In this document: positions 42,360-54,094 of the stretch, one piece after another
Position numbering within the stretch: the stretch's first letter is position 1
Layout: each line of letters opens with the position of its first letter
Assembly (NCBI GenBank): GCA_963678675.1
Contig: OY783191.1
Coordinates: forward strand, 18,409,873 to 18,473,872
Length of the DNA: 64,000 nt
From: Xiphydria camelus
Lineage: Eukaryota > Arthropoda > Insecta > Hymenoptera > Xiphydriidae
Direction: 5' to 3'
Made by a program: the position numbers and the translations under genes
Notes under the pieces: generated by a model
Seen by the model: only the letters and a program-made list of their open reading frames with translations
The model's database searches: none
Told to the model about the DNA's origin: nothing

Positions 42360-44249
42360 ACATTTTGTAATGTAAGTAACATTGGCGGTAATACTCGCCT
42401 TAAATTTGTAATTTCTTTCTTTTTGTGCCTTTGTAAGGTAAACGGATTAGAACAAAACTCATATTATCATTATTCTTGACAATGAGGCATGCTATAAAAT
42501 ATTGATAGTTATACATTATTAGATAAGAAGAATTATTGACTGTAACAATAAATCGCAAATTACAATATCTTTTCTACATTTACATTTAATATTAGTCACA
42601 CCTAATTAATCCTTTTACAGAAGAATTGCATATAGATGCGGAAAGTCAATCTCGAAAACCTTCTCGCCTGCTTGATATTCAACACTAAACTAAATGCTGG
42701 TAATGTGCTATATATAATAGATTAGATTAGTTGTCAAGTCAGAGCCTGTACATATAGTATTTGTTTATACACAATGTAGGCGTGCCTGCGTACTGCAGAA
42801 TCGGTACGTCACGTATCCAAGCGGAAAAACATAATTTTTTAATATAAGTACTGATTTTTTTAGGTCCAATTCTAAAATTTGTGTATTTATACAAAATTCA
42901 TCGAAGAATACGAGGGCAATTTTTTAGGAGTTTTAAAGTGGTGGGCTGACGGGAAAAATTAATATCAATGTTTATGAATAATATAATAAAAATAGAATAT
43001 TTGTTTATAATATTAAATACTTAACATACGCCATATGTACGGGAATGTACGGGAATCTTTGAAATAAGTACACGATCGACTGTCTAAAACAAATAGTTTC
43101 AGAAAGACAGTCATTTAAAGACAACGCGAGAGGCGATATTGACGTATGTCAGTTATGTTATCACGTCTGTTAGGTAATCAAGTTTTAGGAATTTTCTCTA
43201 AAAGCGGTTGCCGGATACTATAAGTCGAGTTAGAGTCAACCCCATACAACATCCTTAGATTAGTAAGCAATAGCGAACAGCCTAGATATTACTACGGCAA
43301 ATCGCCCTATGACCACTAGCCTCAAAAATACATAACTCGGTATAGTGGGTTGTTACAAACCCAGGCTGGTCCTATAAATTTGGAAAAAACATGTAAAAGC
43401 TACTCACATATCCTTGCAGCTAAGTTTTGTAAAATTCATGAATTATTATAATTTTTTCATATTGGATAATTTAAAGTGAAAGAAAATAGAAAAGAGAATA
43501 AAAAAAAAGTACGCTTTAATTAATTTTTTGGACTTCTTGCATTAACTTTAACTGCATTTCACAAAATCGGTATGTAGATAGTGGACTGACATAATCGTAT
43601 TCCTAGCACTCTGGCGATTTCATTTCGCCCATATAAAATTCAAAAATATCAACTTCAATATATCTTGTACGTAGAGAAATTTATTGGTTGCTGAACGCTC
43701 AGAGTGATCCAGATCAAGATGCCAAAAAATTATGACTCCCGCCAAACTAACAATATACATATATGTATATGTACCTATATTACTATAAGGAGACTTTTTA
43801 CTCTACCTCGTTCTCCTACATCATCCTTACATCGTGTAACTAAATACAAAACAATATTCATCAATAATTCAAAATTAAAAAATACATATTATATCAAGTC
43901 TTATGCTGATTAGTTGTTCATAAATAAATACTAGATATAAGTACACTTCGTGGATTTAAACGCTCCAAATTGTTAAAACTCATTGAATTGAAAACAAGTG
44001 ACTATATTGTGCATACTCTCATCACTCCACTGAGGAATTTCCTGTAATTAACATAAATATAGACAGTTAGTTTACTTTCTTTCTATTACCGTAGACTAAA
44101 GATTAAGTATGTAAAAAGCGATATGAAAATGAACACCCACATACGTGTATATAACGTGTATACGTTCTCTGCATGTGGGCAGGCGATCCGTATGAGTGCA
44201 CATGTCAAGCGCTGCAGCCCACGCGACTTCATTGACGCGGCCAACGCGA

Positions 44250-44289
<40 letters not shown>

Positions 44290-45395
44290 GTACTATAAAT
44301 TCTTTACGTACGACATGCTTCAACTTTTTGCTTAAGAAAAGTGGCAGTTGCATTTGAGAGTACCTAACAATTTATTTTCAGAGTACCGTACAATCACTCA
44401 CTACGCATACGAATACACTATTTCACGGGTGGAAAATTATAAACAATTTATTACTGAATTACACATTTATTGTATGTAGTCGATATAAATAAACACAAAA
44501 ATATAAAATTTCACTAAGGATTAAACGTTATTTTTATAAATTATTAATACCTAATTAGGATTTAAAAGATATATTATTTTGGATATTCCACGACACATAA
44601 CTAATAATTAAATACAACTATTGTCATAAATATCTACATCATCTTTGGAAGATCAATCATTGATGAGCTCATATCGTACGAATATCTGAACATATAATAA
44701 TTAGGATGGCACTGAATAACTAATTTTAAATTGAAAAATTCATTAAGTGAGCATTTTAATCGGTACTGTTTTTTAAAGTATGATGGCATTATTTTCCAAT
44801 GATTATACAGTTATTTCATCTGTCTTCTACCGAAAGTTTCAATATGAATATTTCAGTGTATGTTAGGAATTAACCCAAATGGAAATGCTCTCAGCGCTTC
44901 AAATCAATTAATATCTATTGATAACAAAATTATTATATATGAGTTTCTTATTTCAAAGTTATAAGCGATTCAATGATTAAACATCACAATTGCATTATAG
45001 TTCTTCTCCTTTCAGCATGCAATGATTACATTTTAATTTATACTTCAAAAATAAGAAATGTTTTCCAAGAATGTTAGCACATCATTTTTTGTTTCGTTAT
45101 ACTCTTTCCGAAACAAAGTTATTTTATTCAGTAAATATATCGTTTATCCAAGATTCGTCGCGCTAGTTCGAAGAATTTCATAGATTCGACGAGTGAAGGT
45201 ACTTGAGTCTGCAAACACAAGGCCAAAACGAACGTAATACGGTATTGTAATGCGATACCAAAGTCGCAAGGAGAATATGACCGAAAATTATTTTCAAGGC
45301 ACAGCTGAACGATAATCTTTTAAAACGTTCCTTATTTATTATATATCCACTCCATGTTTTACCTATATTTGGGTATGATTGCGCGCGGTCTTGAT
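42360..45395. other. AT-rich intergenic DNA
   Basis: About 3 kb without a recognisable gene. It contains a (CA)n(TA)n microsatellite at 44,254-44,290. Open frames at 43,704-43,913 and 44,123-44,335 are low complexity. Confidence 0.45.
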
Positions 45396-45401
45396 TTTAA
45401 A

Positions 45402-45422
45402 GGTTAGGTTAGGTTAGGGTTA
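45402..45422. repeat. Short interstitial TTAGG repeat
   Basis: AGGTTAGGTTAGGTTAGGG: three to four units of the insect telomere pentamer. Too short to show more than chance or a repaired break. Confidence 0.5.
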
Positions 45423-45963
45423 CATTCTACCTCTATAGCTTCGTACACATCTTTATATTGTGAGAAAAATTCGGAAAGAAGGAAGATAAAGGAAGATCAC
45501 CCAGACAAAGGAATATCATGTGAAGAAATTCAATCAATCAGTATTCATATGAGACGCGCATTTCGTTTCAATGAAAATCAGGTTCCACGTCATTTTATGT
45601 AAGTATAAGAAGCAGCACCAACCTGCTTAAAGAACCGCGAAATCCAATCTAAAAGTTCCAGTTACCTTAGTTTCGCAAATTAATGTAAAAATAATCCAAT
45701 TAATAATGTTGAAACTGTCGACGAACAAAAAAGGTAAAAAATTCGGATTTCCTCACAAAATACAAGGTCACAGTCTCGAACTTCAACATTTACTTGTACA
45801 CACGCGAAGAGAGATGGTCGCTTTACTGGCGTAGCACGTTTCTCTCCTGTGTGCGTCTCATTTTGTGCGCACCTCCCTCCATCCCTCCCACTCCACACAC
45901 CTCTAAGAAGAATCCACAGCATCTTCGCCTTCTCTTCAAAAGATATAGAAGGCAACAGAGTTA

Positions 45964-46107
45964 GGCCAACGAACGTTGAGACGCAGTTCAGTGAGGGGAC
46001 GCAGGGCGACCGTTGCCTCTATACCTATATCTAGAATAAATATAGGTATAGAGGCAACGGTCGCCCTGCGTCACCTCACTGAACTGCGTCCCAACGTTCG
46101 CCTGGCC
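45964..46107. mobile_element. TTA-flanked hairpin MITE (144 bases)
   Basis: TTA, GGCCAACGAACGTTGAGACG and onwards, almost perfectly mirrored to CGTTCGCCTGGCC, TTA. Arms are about 65 bases and the loop about 10. PIF/Harbinger-type TSD. The arms also contain GCGACCGTTGCCTCTATACC. Confidence 0.82.
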
Positions 46108-46607
46108 TTAGACGCACGACAGCTCTGTGAGCAAGTCACTGAGACGCAGTTAGCGTGAGAAGGGAAAATGGAAGGGGAACAGGGGGAGGGGTCCCATCGG
46201 GTCAAGGCCCGACCAGCTCTCGTTTAGCTGGTTCATCAGGTAATATCGTCCCGACTCTGTTTAAAATTCTAAACTAACGTAACTTAACTAGACATTTATC
46301 AAGAATTTCGTTGAGTAACTAGAAAAATTCACACCCTTCCCTACTTCAGCTTTATTGATATCGTCTTGGCACCTGTCTCCTCTCTGGATTCTTAGTTTTA
46401 TGCGTACGCGTAACGAACTTATGTACATGTCCAGTCGACATATCTAGTAGCTGTTATGTAACATAGAAATTACAATTTGTATAACAAGAAAGATATGGTA
46501 ACTTTATTATTATGCCATAATATAAACAATGTCTCTGTTTACATGACATGTCAATGTAACGCATATAATATAATACTTTTAATATCACGGAAGTGTAGGG
46601 GAAGGAT
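46108..46607. other. No recognised features
   Basis: Mixed-composition DNA between two MITEs. The direct repeat GAGACGCAGTT recurs at about 46,140. Nothing else is seen. Confidence 0.4.
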
Positions 46608-47541
46608 CCCAGGTAGCACACTGACGTTAGAATAACGTCTCAGACGTCATTTTTTGGTCAGTATAGGGTTTCAGACGTCAGTTGTCGTAATATTAACGTC
46701 GCAGGGACGTCATATTTACGACGTACCTTGGACGTCAAAATTAAACGTCTTTTTGACGGAACTTTTCCGTCATTTTTAATGACGAACAAGACTTAGAAAA
46801 ATTTCCGTCTCCTGCATATATAGGGACTTTAAAATTTATTTGTGAATAAATGGACAAAAATTGTAATTTGTTCAATTATTAAATCAATAAATTATTTCAT
46901 TTAGTCTCCAGAGTATGTTGAGCAAGTTATAAACTATACAGTTTATTAAAAAGCACAGATTATTAAAGTAAATGAAAGACAATCAATTAATGTAGGATGA
47001 ATAAACATTCATATAATTATTTATTTATTTATATTTATTTATTATTTATTTCTTGCATAGACGCAAATTGATATTATACTCGATAACACCATATTTCGAT
47101 TTATCACACATTTTATTCACTAATTTCAGTAACTCGTAGTAAAAAGATAAACTGATGAAACACGAAGCAAAATCACGCGTCCGTCTGACAGCTAGAATGA
47201 CTTTACATAAAATAAATGGCCGAATAGTACTGCTAATAACACGAGCCTCAACTCCGATAATACGTCTCAACATGCATTTAATTAACAGTTAGCCCACTAA
47301 TCGGGGAGATCTCCCTATTCAATGTAGTTTGGCTCGCCCGAGCGCGGTGGAAACCGTATAGTTGGCTATGGCGCTAAGTGTTAATGCGCCGCGCGGCGTC
47401 TCTGTAAATTGACGTAAACGACCGATTCGAAATTTTTTTTGACTACGAAACCTTTTTTTTCTTATTCTTGAGGGTTTAAGGAAGGTTTTAAGCTAATAAA
47501 AAAAAATCGATTTTTGAAAAGTTCCATGGTGGCCTTACCCC

Positions 47542-47590
47542 TTAAGCAGCGAAAAGTGCAGACACTAGCTGGATGGGTGACCGCTCACGA
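47542..47590 (+). ncRNA. 5S rRNA-derived fragment, second copy
   Basis: TTAAGCAGCGAAAAGTG and TAGCTGGATGGGTGACCGC, as at 37,080-37,125 but lacking the upstream part. Box C is intact; box A is cut at its 5' end. Confidence 0.7.
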
Positions 47591-47603
47591 TGAAAAGATA
47601 TAC

Positions 47604-47815
47604 ACTCGGCGTCTCGGATTCTGTCGCTGGTGACTTTTTTAAAATGTTATTTTTAAACGTACTAACCAATGATTAATCAATTCTCATGCTTTTATTAACG
47701 AGAGTAGACACTACCGTAGCTAATGAGGGCATGAGAATTAATTGTTCATTGGTTAGTACGTTTAAAAATAACATTTAAAAAAAAGTCACCAGCGACATAA
47801 TCCGAGACGCCGGGT
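47604..47815. mobile_element. GTAC-family palindromic MITE, copy 6
   Basis: Same as copy 4 (37,142-37,352) in position and ends: ATAC, ACTCGGCGTCTCGGATTCTG, inverse end, GTAC. Confidence 0.82.
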
Positions 47816-48022
47816 GTACGTCAGACCTAACCTTTTAGAACCGTCATTTTTTTCGTCTTCACAACGTACGGTAGAACGTCATTATTACGTGATTTGTCTG
47901 ACGTCGTGTGGATGTGCAATTAAGCCGTCTTTGCGACGTTAAAATGACGTCATTTTTTTCGTCATCTGACGTCAGAACTGACCTTCAAAAAACGTCATTT
48001 CGACGTTAGTGTGCTACCTGGG

Positions 48023-48340
48023 ATGGGCCAAACGGGGTACTTAAGAGTTGATAGGCCATAATTGAAGAAATTGAGGAATTGGAAACATTTCTCTCAAAAT
48101 TACATAATGTCATACATTTAGTTTTATAATACTAGTACGAAATATTACTTAAAAAGCATACATGTAGTAAAAACAGGTAGGTATAAATTTAAAATCTGCA
48201 GATTACCCCGTTTTGTCCTCTGGGTAGGGCAAAATGGGGGTTATATGAAGGAATGAAAAATTTGTTTTATAATATCTGTGGACACAACCCACAAATATAT
48301 CTCATCCTCTTCATCTTCTACGCCAGAGCATATGAATTTA
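48023..48340. repeat. Diverged CCCCGTTTTGYCC repeat, copy B (left part)
   Basis: Matches 12,880-13,150. Continues at 50,060 after the inserted element. Confidence 0.65.
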
Positions 48341-48612
48341 CAATTACACAGGCCGACGTCAGTTTCGTTACAGAACGGACAATCACTGTTACCAACTAAT
48401 TTTGGGTCGCTAATTACGAAAATGATAACCGTTTTACTCGATTAGCTCGTAATTTGACGTTATGCGTAGTTACCATTTTTACCATATTTTTAAAGGTCGA
48501 CTTGAGTTTTTATAAAAATAACCGGTTCGGCAATGGTTATTTAAATGAGAAAAATATTATATATAATTTGTGGGGGGCAGAAGGCGTAAGCACTTTGTCA
48601 TTGGCATCTATA

Positions 48613-49034
48613 CAGGGTATTTCATAAACATGCGGCACAACTTCAAGGGGTGATTCCCTGGATGATTCTAAGCATTTTTTGCCCTATGATGATTTTTCGA
48701 AAAATGCGCCGTTTCGGCGCTAGAGGACTTGAGGCAACGAATAATTGCGGGTTGCAATGCAATTAGAAATGACCTGGGTGTGTTTGAAAGAGTTCGCCAG
48801 TCCATGCGAAGAAGATTGGATACATGTATCCGGGCTGGTGGTGGACATTTTCAACAATTCTTGTAGATTGTAGAGCCTTACAATGTAAAATAAATACTTT
48901 TGTCAATAAACATTGATCGCCCTCTAGCGCCGAAACGGTGCGTTTTTCGAAAAATCATCATAGGGCAAAGAGAGCTTAGAATCATCCAGGGAATCATTCC
49001 TTGAAGTTGTGCCGCATGTTTATGAAACACCCTG
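48613..49034 (+). mobile_element. Tc1/mariner-type element, internally deleted (TA TSD)
   Basis: TA, CAGGGTATTTCATAAACATG, GCGGCACAACTTCAAGG and inverse, TA. Arms are about 115 bases. Between the arms the plus strand reads LRQRIIAGCNAIRNDLGVFE, RVRQSMRRRLDTCIRAGGGH, FQQFL-stop (48,728-48,868). That is the C-terminus of an IS630-Tc1-mariner transposase, so the element kept only its 3' coding end. Confidence 0.85.
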
Positions 49035-49080
49035 TACAACGAAGAATGGATAATGGGGAGGACGGGGGAGAGAGAAATTC

Positions 49081-49600
49081 GTGATTATTTTGACTGCCGT
49101 GTTGCGCTACTTTAAACGCTTGACACTTGTGTGGTGGATTTACAAAATACTGTTGTTTTCTGCGTCTCTGGGACTCAAGAGCTACAACAAAACATTTCTT
49201 ACAAAAGAGTGGTCCCCTAGAGAGTTATTTAAGCCCGGTACCAACAATGTTAAGTATGAGCCTCTGGTTGATCCAGCCAAGATACTACTGCCACCTCTTC
49301 ATATTAGGTTGGGCCTCATGAAGAATTTCGTCAAAGCTATGGACAAAGAGGGTGAAGGATTTAGCTACCTTAGACAGTTCTTTCCAAAATTAAGTGATGT
49401 TAAATGAAAGAAAGGAATTTTTATAGGACCTGATATTCGCAAACTGATGCATGATAAATTGTTTGAACAGAGTTTAAACGAAAAAGAGAGATGCATGGCG
49501 TGCCTTTGTCAAAGTTATTAAAGGTACTTTGGGCAAAGTAAAGATGAAAATTACGAAGCTCTGGTGCAGCAACTTTTGTTTGCATATTTTTAAGCGAAAA
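49081..49600 (+). pseudogene. Relic of a conserved arthropod repeat-associated protein
   Basis: One frame has EPLVDPAKILLPPLHIRLGL, MKNFVKAMDKEGEGFSYLRQ and FFPKLSDVK, then a TGA. It continues KKGIFIGPDIRKLMHDKLFE, QSLNEKE, and after a frameshift RDAWRAFVKVIKGTLGK and DENYEALVQQLLFAYF. I recall this LHIKLGLMKNFVKA / GIFVGPDIRKLM family as widespread, uncharacterised and multicopy in arthropods. Function unknown. At least one stop and two frameshifts. Confidence 0.65.
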
Positions 49601-50059
49601 AACAAGACTCCCGCCTCTTTCCCTCCCCCACAGCCTTGATCAGGATGGTTATGACAATGACGTTGGAGTAGTTACCCAATTAAACGAAATTAATGCCTTT
49701 TTCATACTCAATTAGCTCATTATAATAATTATGGGACTGGTAACCCTGATAATATTTTATTTTGCCCAGTACATTTTATGGTAAAATTGGCAACTATGCG
49801 TTACACAAAAATACGAGCTAATGGAGGAAAACGGCTATCGTATTCACATTCAGCGACCCAAAATTAGTCAGAAACAGTAGGTTTCCTTTCTGTAACTTTT
49901 CAAAAGTTTCAAAACGTCGGCCTGTGTTATGGGTTTACAACCCATCTGATGCTTATGAAACATGCAGTCCATCATTTCGTAAAATATGAATAAAAATCTC
50001 CACAGTAAAGGCACTCGGCGTCGATATCTTCGCTGTCATTTGACGAATCCTCCTTTTTT

Positions 50060-50320
50060 CTAGTGCCAACGACGTTTTTATTTCCTCTGTAACTTCCCTC
50101 CTCTCTTCCCCGACTCTAGGATACCCCATTTTATCTTCCCCGTTTTGCCCTATCCAGTATAGTTTTTAAGTTGGATGTCATTTTTAAAATAAGAAACATT
50201 TTCCAGAATGAGCTATTATTAAAACGTTTACCGAAGAGTGTCTACTTTCCTGTAGTAACTACGATATCGCAGTTAAAACAAACATATCATAATTACTTCA
50301 TATCAAATATCCTGCGATGT
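50060..50320. repeat. Repeat copy B (right part) with unoccupied piggyBac site
   Basis: Matches 13,190-13,346 and then 14,692-14,780 without the 1.34-kb piggyBac. TTAA at 50,219-50,222 is the empty target. Confidence 0.8.
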
Positions 50321-51285
50321 TGTAGCACGATGTCTCACATAGTATGTGGACGTAATGTTTGTATGTTCTTCGACTATCACTGCTCTCGTACGTATTTTAG
50401 TTGATAGAGCGATCTATTTAGGTACCTACTTGAAGTTCATGCGATTTCAAGGAGCTAACAGTAATAATATAAAAGATAAGATGGGTACCCCGTTTTATCC
50501 TCCTACCCCGTTTTGCCCGCTCTTCCCCTACATATATTATAATTTAAAGGTTCTGTGTGGTAATTTTATAACCATGAACCCCAATATAATATTATATATT
50601 TATAACTCAATAACATTATTGCATCTTTGCCTACCACGATCATATCAGATACACCGGACACGTACTTTGGCAAATCTCGGAGATGTGATTGATAGCGGTA
50701 AGTATTATTTTTGCAGAAGATACATCACATATAGGTATATTTCAGTAAAATTGTAGGCAGAGTACTGTTCCCCTATATATAAATCCGCTTCATAGTAGTA
50801 AGAGCTGTTTTTGTAGACTTAACCTATAAATCCATGCAATATTTATTCCTTCTCTCGCTCTGCTACAAATTGCTAATTGAAATCTCTGATTAACCCTGGT
50901 GAATTTATAAAAGCTTCTCTGTCGTACACTGAAACGGGATAAGGTCGAAAAGGACGGAAAATGAGAAGTTCTTGTACATTCAGCGGGGTGTTTTTACTCG
51001 CATTCACACTGTTCTCCATCCTGAAAACCAGTCTATATTCTCCACACATAACGATTGTCTAACAAGCAATAGCAAATAGCTATAACTGCAATATACTGCA
51101 CTCCTAAGAAAGAAGGTCCTATCCGCAAATTTTGGGATTTTTAGGTTTTATCATGTGTGCATTCTGTAGTTCACATTACACCTACATATTATTGTTCTGA
51201 TACAAAGTTAGTCTATACATAAAAGTAGCTTCTGCAAAATTTGAATTCAATTCAATAAAAAACTACAATGGCAGACATTAAAACC
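50320..51285. other. No recognised genes
   Basis: AT-rich. A 136-codon frame (50,346-50,756) is low-complexity and unlikely. CCCCGTTTTATCC motifs near 50,490 echo the neighbouring repeat. Confidence 0.4.
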
Positions 51286-51288
51286 TTA

Positions 51289-51995
51289 GGCGAGATTCAG
51301 ACAGAACTGGTGCGTGGTGGTGGCGTGGAACGGGCATTTGCCACTTGCATTTAAGCCTATGAGGGACCACGCCAATGCCACGCCACGTCCCTCATATAGG
51401 CGCAATTCACATAGAACTGGCGCGTAGAGGTAGCGTAGAATGGGCATTTGCCACTTGCATTTAAGCCTATGAAGGACCACGCCAGTGCCACGCCACTTCT
51501 GTCTGCATTGCCTCATAAGCCTATGGCGCAATTCATACAGAACTGGCGCGTGGTGGTGGCGTGGAACGGGCATTTGCCACCTCCATGTTAGCCTATGAGG
51601 CAATACAGACAGAAGTGGCGTAGCACTGGCGTGGTCCTTCATAGGCGCAATTCACACAGAAGTGGCGCGTGGAGGTGGCGTGGATCTGGCGTGGAGCGGG
51701 CATTTGCCACTTGCATTTAAGCCTATGAAGGACCACGCCAGTCCACGTCAGTGCCACGCCACTTCTGTCTGTATTGCCTCATAGGCTAACATGGAGGTGG
51801 CAAATGCCCGCTCCACGCCAGATCCACGCCACCTCCGCGCGCCAGTTCGGTGTGAATTGCACCATAGGCTTAAATGCAAGTGGCAAATGCCCGTTCCACG
51901 CCACCTCCACTCGCCAGTTCTGTAGGAATTGCACCATAGACTTAAATGCAAGTGGCAAATGCCCGTTCACGCGCCAGTTCTGTATGAATCCCGCC
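51289..51995. mobile_element. TTA-flanked MITE built of inverted GTGGCGTGG modules
   Basis: TTA, GGCGAGATTCAGACAGAACT at the left and AGTTCTGTATGAATCCCGCC, TTA at the right. The interior repeats a module (ACTGGCGCG, GTGGCGTGG, GGGCATTTGCCAC, TTAAGCCTATG) at least six times in both orientations. The open frames here (51,286-52,016) are repeat by-products. Confidence 0.82.
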
Positions 51996-51999
51996 TTAG

Positions 52000-53505
52000 A
52001 ACGTCAATATCTCTAAACAAGAATTTCTTCTTTCTTAGAAGGGAAGTATAGAGCCAATATAACTGTTATATATGACGTATTTGTAACAATTATATGCAAA
52101 TACATAGACTATTATATTTATACGACATAGTCTCAATAATCGAAACGGGGCGAAGTAATATTATACACGGAGAAAAAAAAAGTAAAAAATTCCCCTTTTT
52201 TATGGGTAACGCTGCACCATTGTGACAATCAACCAGAAATTACAGTGAGATAGGTAAGAAATTATCAAAGGGCTGGAAAATTATTCTTCTGAAAAAAGGG
52301 AATTTTCGATGAATTTTCAAATTCCCAGCAAAATAAAATAAAAACTACGCAGCAGTATAGTAGTAGCTCTACAGTTTATGGTCAACATATATTCTTCTGC
52401 ACTGGATTTTTTCCCTTTTTCCTGGAGAAAATCTTCACCGACAAGTGCTAATGTTACATTCGGTCTTATAGACCAATCAGAATCAAGTATTCCGTTGTCC
52501 GTAACCCCACTACAACGGAATCTTAAAGAAGATTTGTCGCTAAGGGATTAAACAAGATACTAAAAAGAAGACGTTGCTAAGAGATGTAAACACGGGAAGA
52601 GGAGTATGGGACATTATTTTTAGTGTGAGAAAATTCATTTCGTCGACGAGATCTATCTTGGAAGGGATTTTCGAATCATTAACGAAAGTGATCGACGAAA
52701 CTTTACCTCTGTTAACGAATTACTTTTAATCCACAAAAAACATTTCTCACGCGTCGAGAATAGCCCCCCTGATAAATTTGAATCCTTATTAATATTCCTT
52801 TTTTTTTGAGAAATAAAATAATGTATGATTTGTCGTTTTTAGCAAGGAAAATTTACATTTACATGGGTTAAATTTTACCAGTTTATTTATCAAAAATTAC
52901 TTTTCGATTTTGATGGAAAAATCTCATTCCAAAGGGGGAAAAATTCTACCGTCTGTCAATTCGGTGCACAGTTAGTCAGAAAAATGACACTTTTTCTTCA
53001 TCTTCTCTCTAGGTTAGATGTTCTCTTTTTTTTCTCTCCGTGTAACTATGATATAACGTCAACTACTATGTTACATAAATTGTGATTTTCCGTTATATGA
53101 ACGTTACATAGTTAACACGTAACTGTGTCGACTGGGTATGTACACCTAATGCCATGGAATTTGGTTGCTGAAAATATCTATAAGTAAAGAACTAATATAG
53201 ACGCGAGCATGACTGAATAATACATGGAAAGAGGATCTGGGAGTATAAGCACATCAAATTTCCTTCCATAGAAATCATATAACATTCTGGGATGAGAATT
53301 ATTATTTTTTTAAATAAAAATTGAGGTTAAGTACAGTTCGGCTTCGTACCATGAAAGCTATGGGCCCTATACAAATTCTTTTTGATAGTAGGATTTAGGA
53401 TTTTTTAGTGGCTGTACAATGGTGATATTGTATTTGACCTTGACCATGACCTTCATTTGGAATCTCTTACATCTGACATAATATTCCAAATCAGCTACAC
53501 GAAAA
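52000..53505. other. AT-rich DNA, possible Helitron body
   Basis: No recognised gene. 52,478-52,525 resembles the core of the MITE at 23,455-23,622 (AGACCAATCAGAATCAAGTA). If the Helitron below extends leftward, its 5' end would be in this stretch, but I cannot locate it. Confidence 0.4.
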
Positions 53506-53509
53506 ATCC

Positions 53510-53840
53510 CTTAGTGCCAACCAAATTTAATCGAGGTAACAATCATCACTGGCAAATTCAAAGGCGAAGACGTCCTCATTCACGCATAGCTATGATTTCC
53601 AACGATTTAACATTCGAATTCAAGCGGCTCCAGTTCCCTTTGCGTCTTGCTTTTGCTATTACCATTAACAAAGCACAAGGTCAATCGTTGACTATTGCTG
53701 GTTTAAATTTAGAAAATTCATGTTTTTCACACGGCCAATTGTATGTGGCTTGCCCCAGAGTTGGCACACCGAAAAATGTACACGTTTTTACTCCAAATAA
53801 AAAAATAAAAAACATTGTCTATCCGCTGGACTTAAGATAA
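53510..53840 (+). pseudogene. Helitron Rep/helicase, C-terminal PIF1-helicase end
   Basis: One frame has PNLIEVTIITGKFKGEDVLI. After a frameshift near 53,580, the next has FEFKRLQFPLRLAFAITINK, AQGQSLTIAGLNLENSCFSH, GQLYVACPRVG, and ends NIVYPLDLR-stop. TINKAQGQS and HGQLYVACSRV are the last helicase motifs of PIF1-type Helitron proteins. It lies 160 bases before a Helitron 3' terminus, as expected. The N-terminal Rep and most of the helicase are missing. Confidence 0.88.
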
Positions 53841-53969
53841 ATTAATAAAAGAAATATACTTTCCAATTTAAATTAAATACATGTGTTTTTTTAGCGTAGC
53901 ATGGCTCCCTACCTATGAGTACAGATATCTGCTAAAAATTCATTAAATGACGACCAAAATCAATCCACA

Positions 53970-54002
53970 ACCTACCCGTGCGAAGCCGGGACGGGCTGCT
54001 AG
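53970..54002 (+). mobile_element. Helitron 3' terminus
   Basis: A GC hairpin (CCCGT..ACGGG) is followed by CTGCTAG and then T: the short 3' hairpin and CTAG end characteristic of Helitrons, with insertion before T. The same strand carries the helicase relic. Confidence 0.8.
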
Positions 54003-54094
54003 TTAGAAATAAATGTATTTGAAATCATTATATTATTTTACAATACGTTATACGAGGAATATCCGGAAAATAAGTTCCCTTTATGTTGTAAAAA

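Larger units (their letters stand above)
41106..42360. mobile_element. TIR element enclosing a pogo-like relic
   Basis: AATTAATACCAGGTTTAAA at about 41,133 and its inverse AACCTGGTATTAACTTT at about 42,329. Between them lie a GA microsatellite (41,168-41,212) and the element at 41,297-42,267. Confidence 0.5.
46610..48022. mobile_element. ACGTC-rich TIR element, copy 2
   Basis: CCCAGGTAGCACACTGACGT and inverse, flanked by AT. Co-linear with copy 1 except that about 47,060-47,540 replaces the corresponding middle. That segment includes a short TTAACAGTTAGC..GCTAAGTGTTAA unit (47,282-47,384), and the 5S-like piece starts later here. It also carries a GTAC-family MITE at 47,604-47,815. The shared 5S piece and MITE show these were present before the element spread. 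Confidence 0.85.
48347..49926 (+). mobile_element. Element with CACAGGCCGACGT ends (TTA flanks)
   Basis: TTA, CACAGGCCGACGT..GTTTC, GTTACAGAA at the left, and the inverse ending ACGTCGGCCTGTG, TTA at the right. It interrupts repeat copy B. The interior holds a mariner-type MITE (48,613-49,034) and the protein relic at 49,081-49,600, which may be its own gene. Confidence 0.6.

Noticed and set aside
45402..45422. Telomere or telomere-associated region
   Set aside because: Only three to four TTAGG units; no extended array.
51286..52016. Overlapping frames with RLTWRWQMPVPRH-type repeats on both strands
   Set aside because: They are translations of the repeated GTGGCGTGG module of a MITE.
53250..53460. 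Helitron 5' part or promoter with TGACCTTGACC
   Set aside because: Only one perfect motif and no recognisable Rep sequence; not enough to call a feature.
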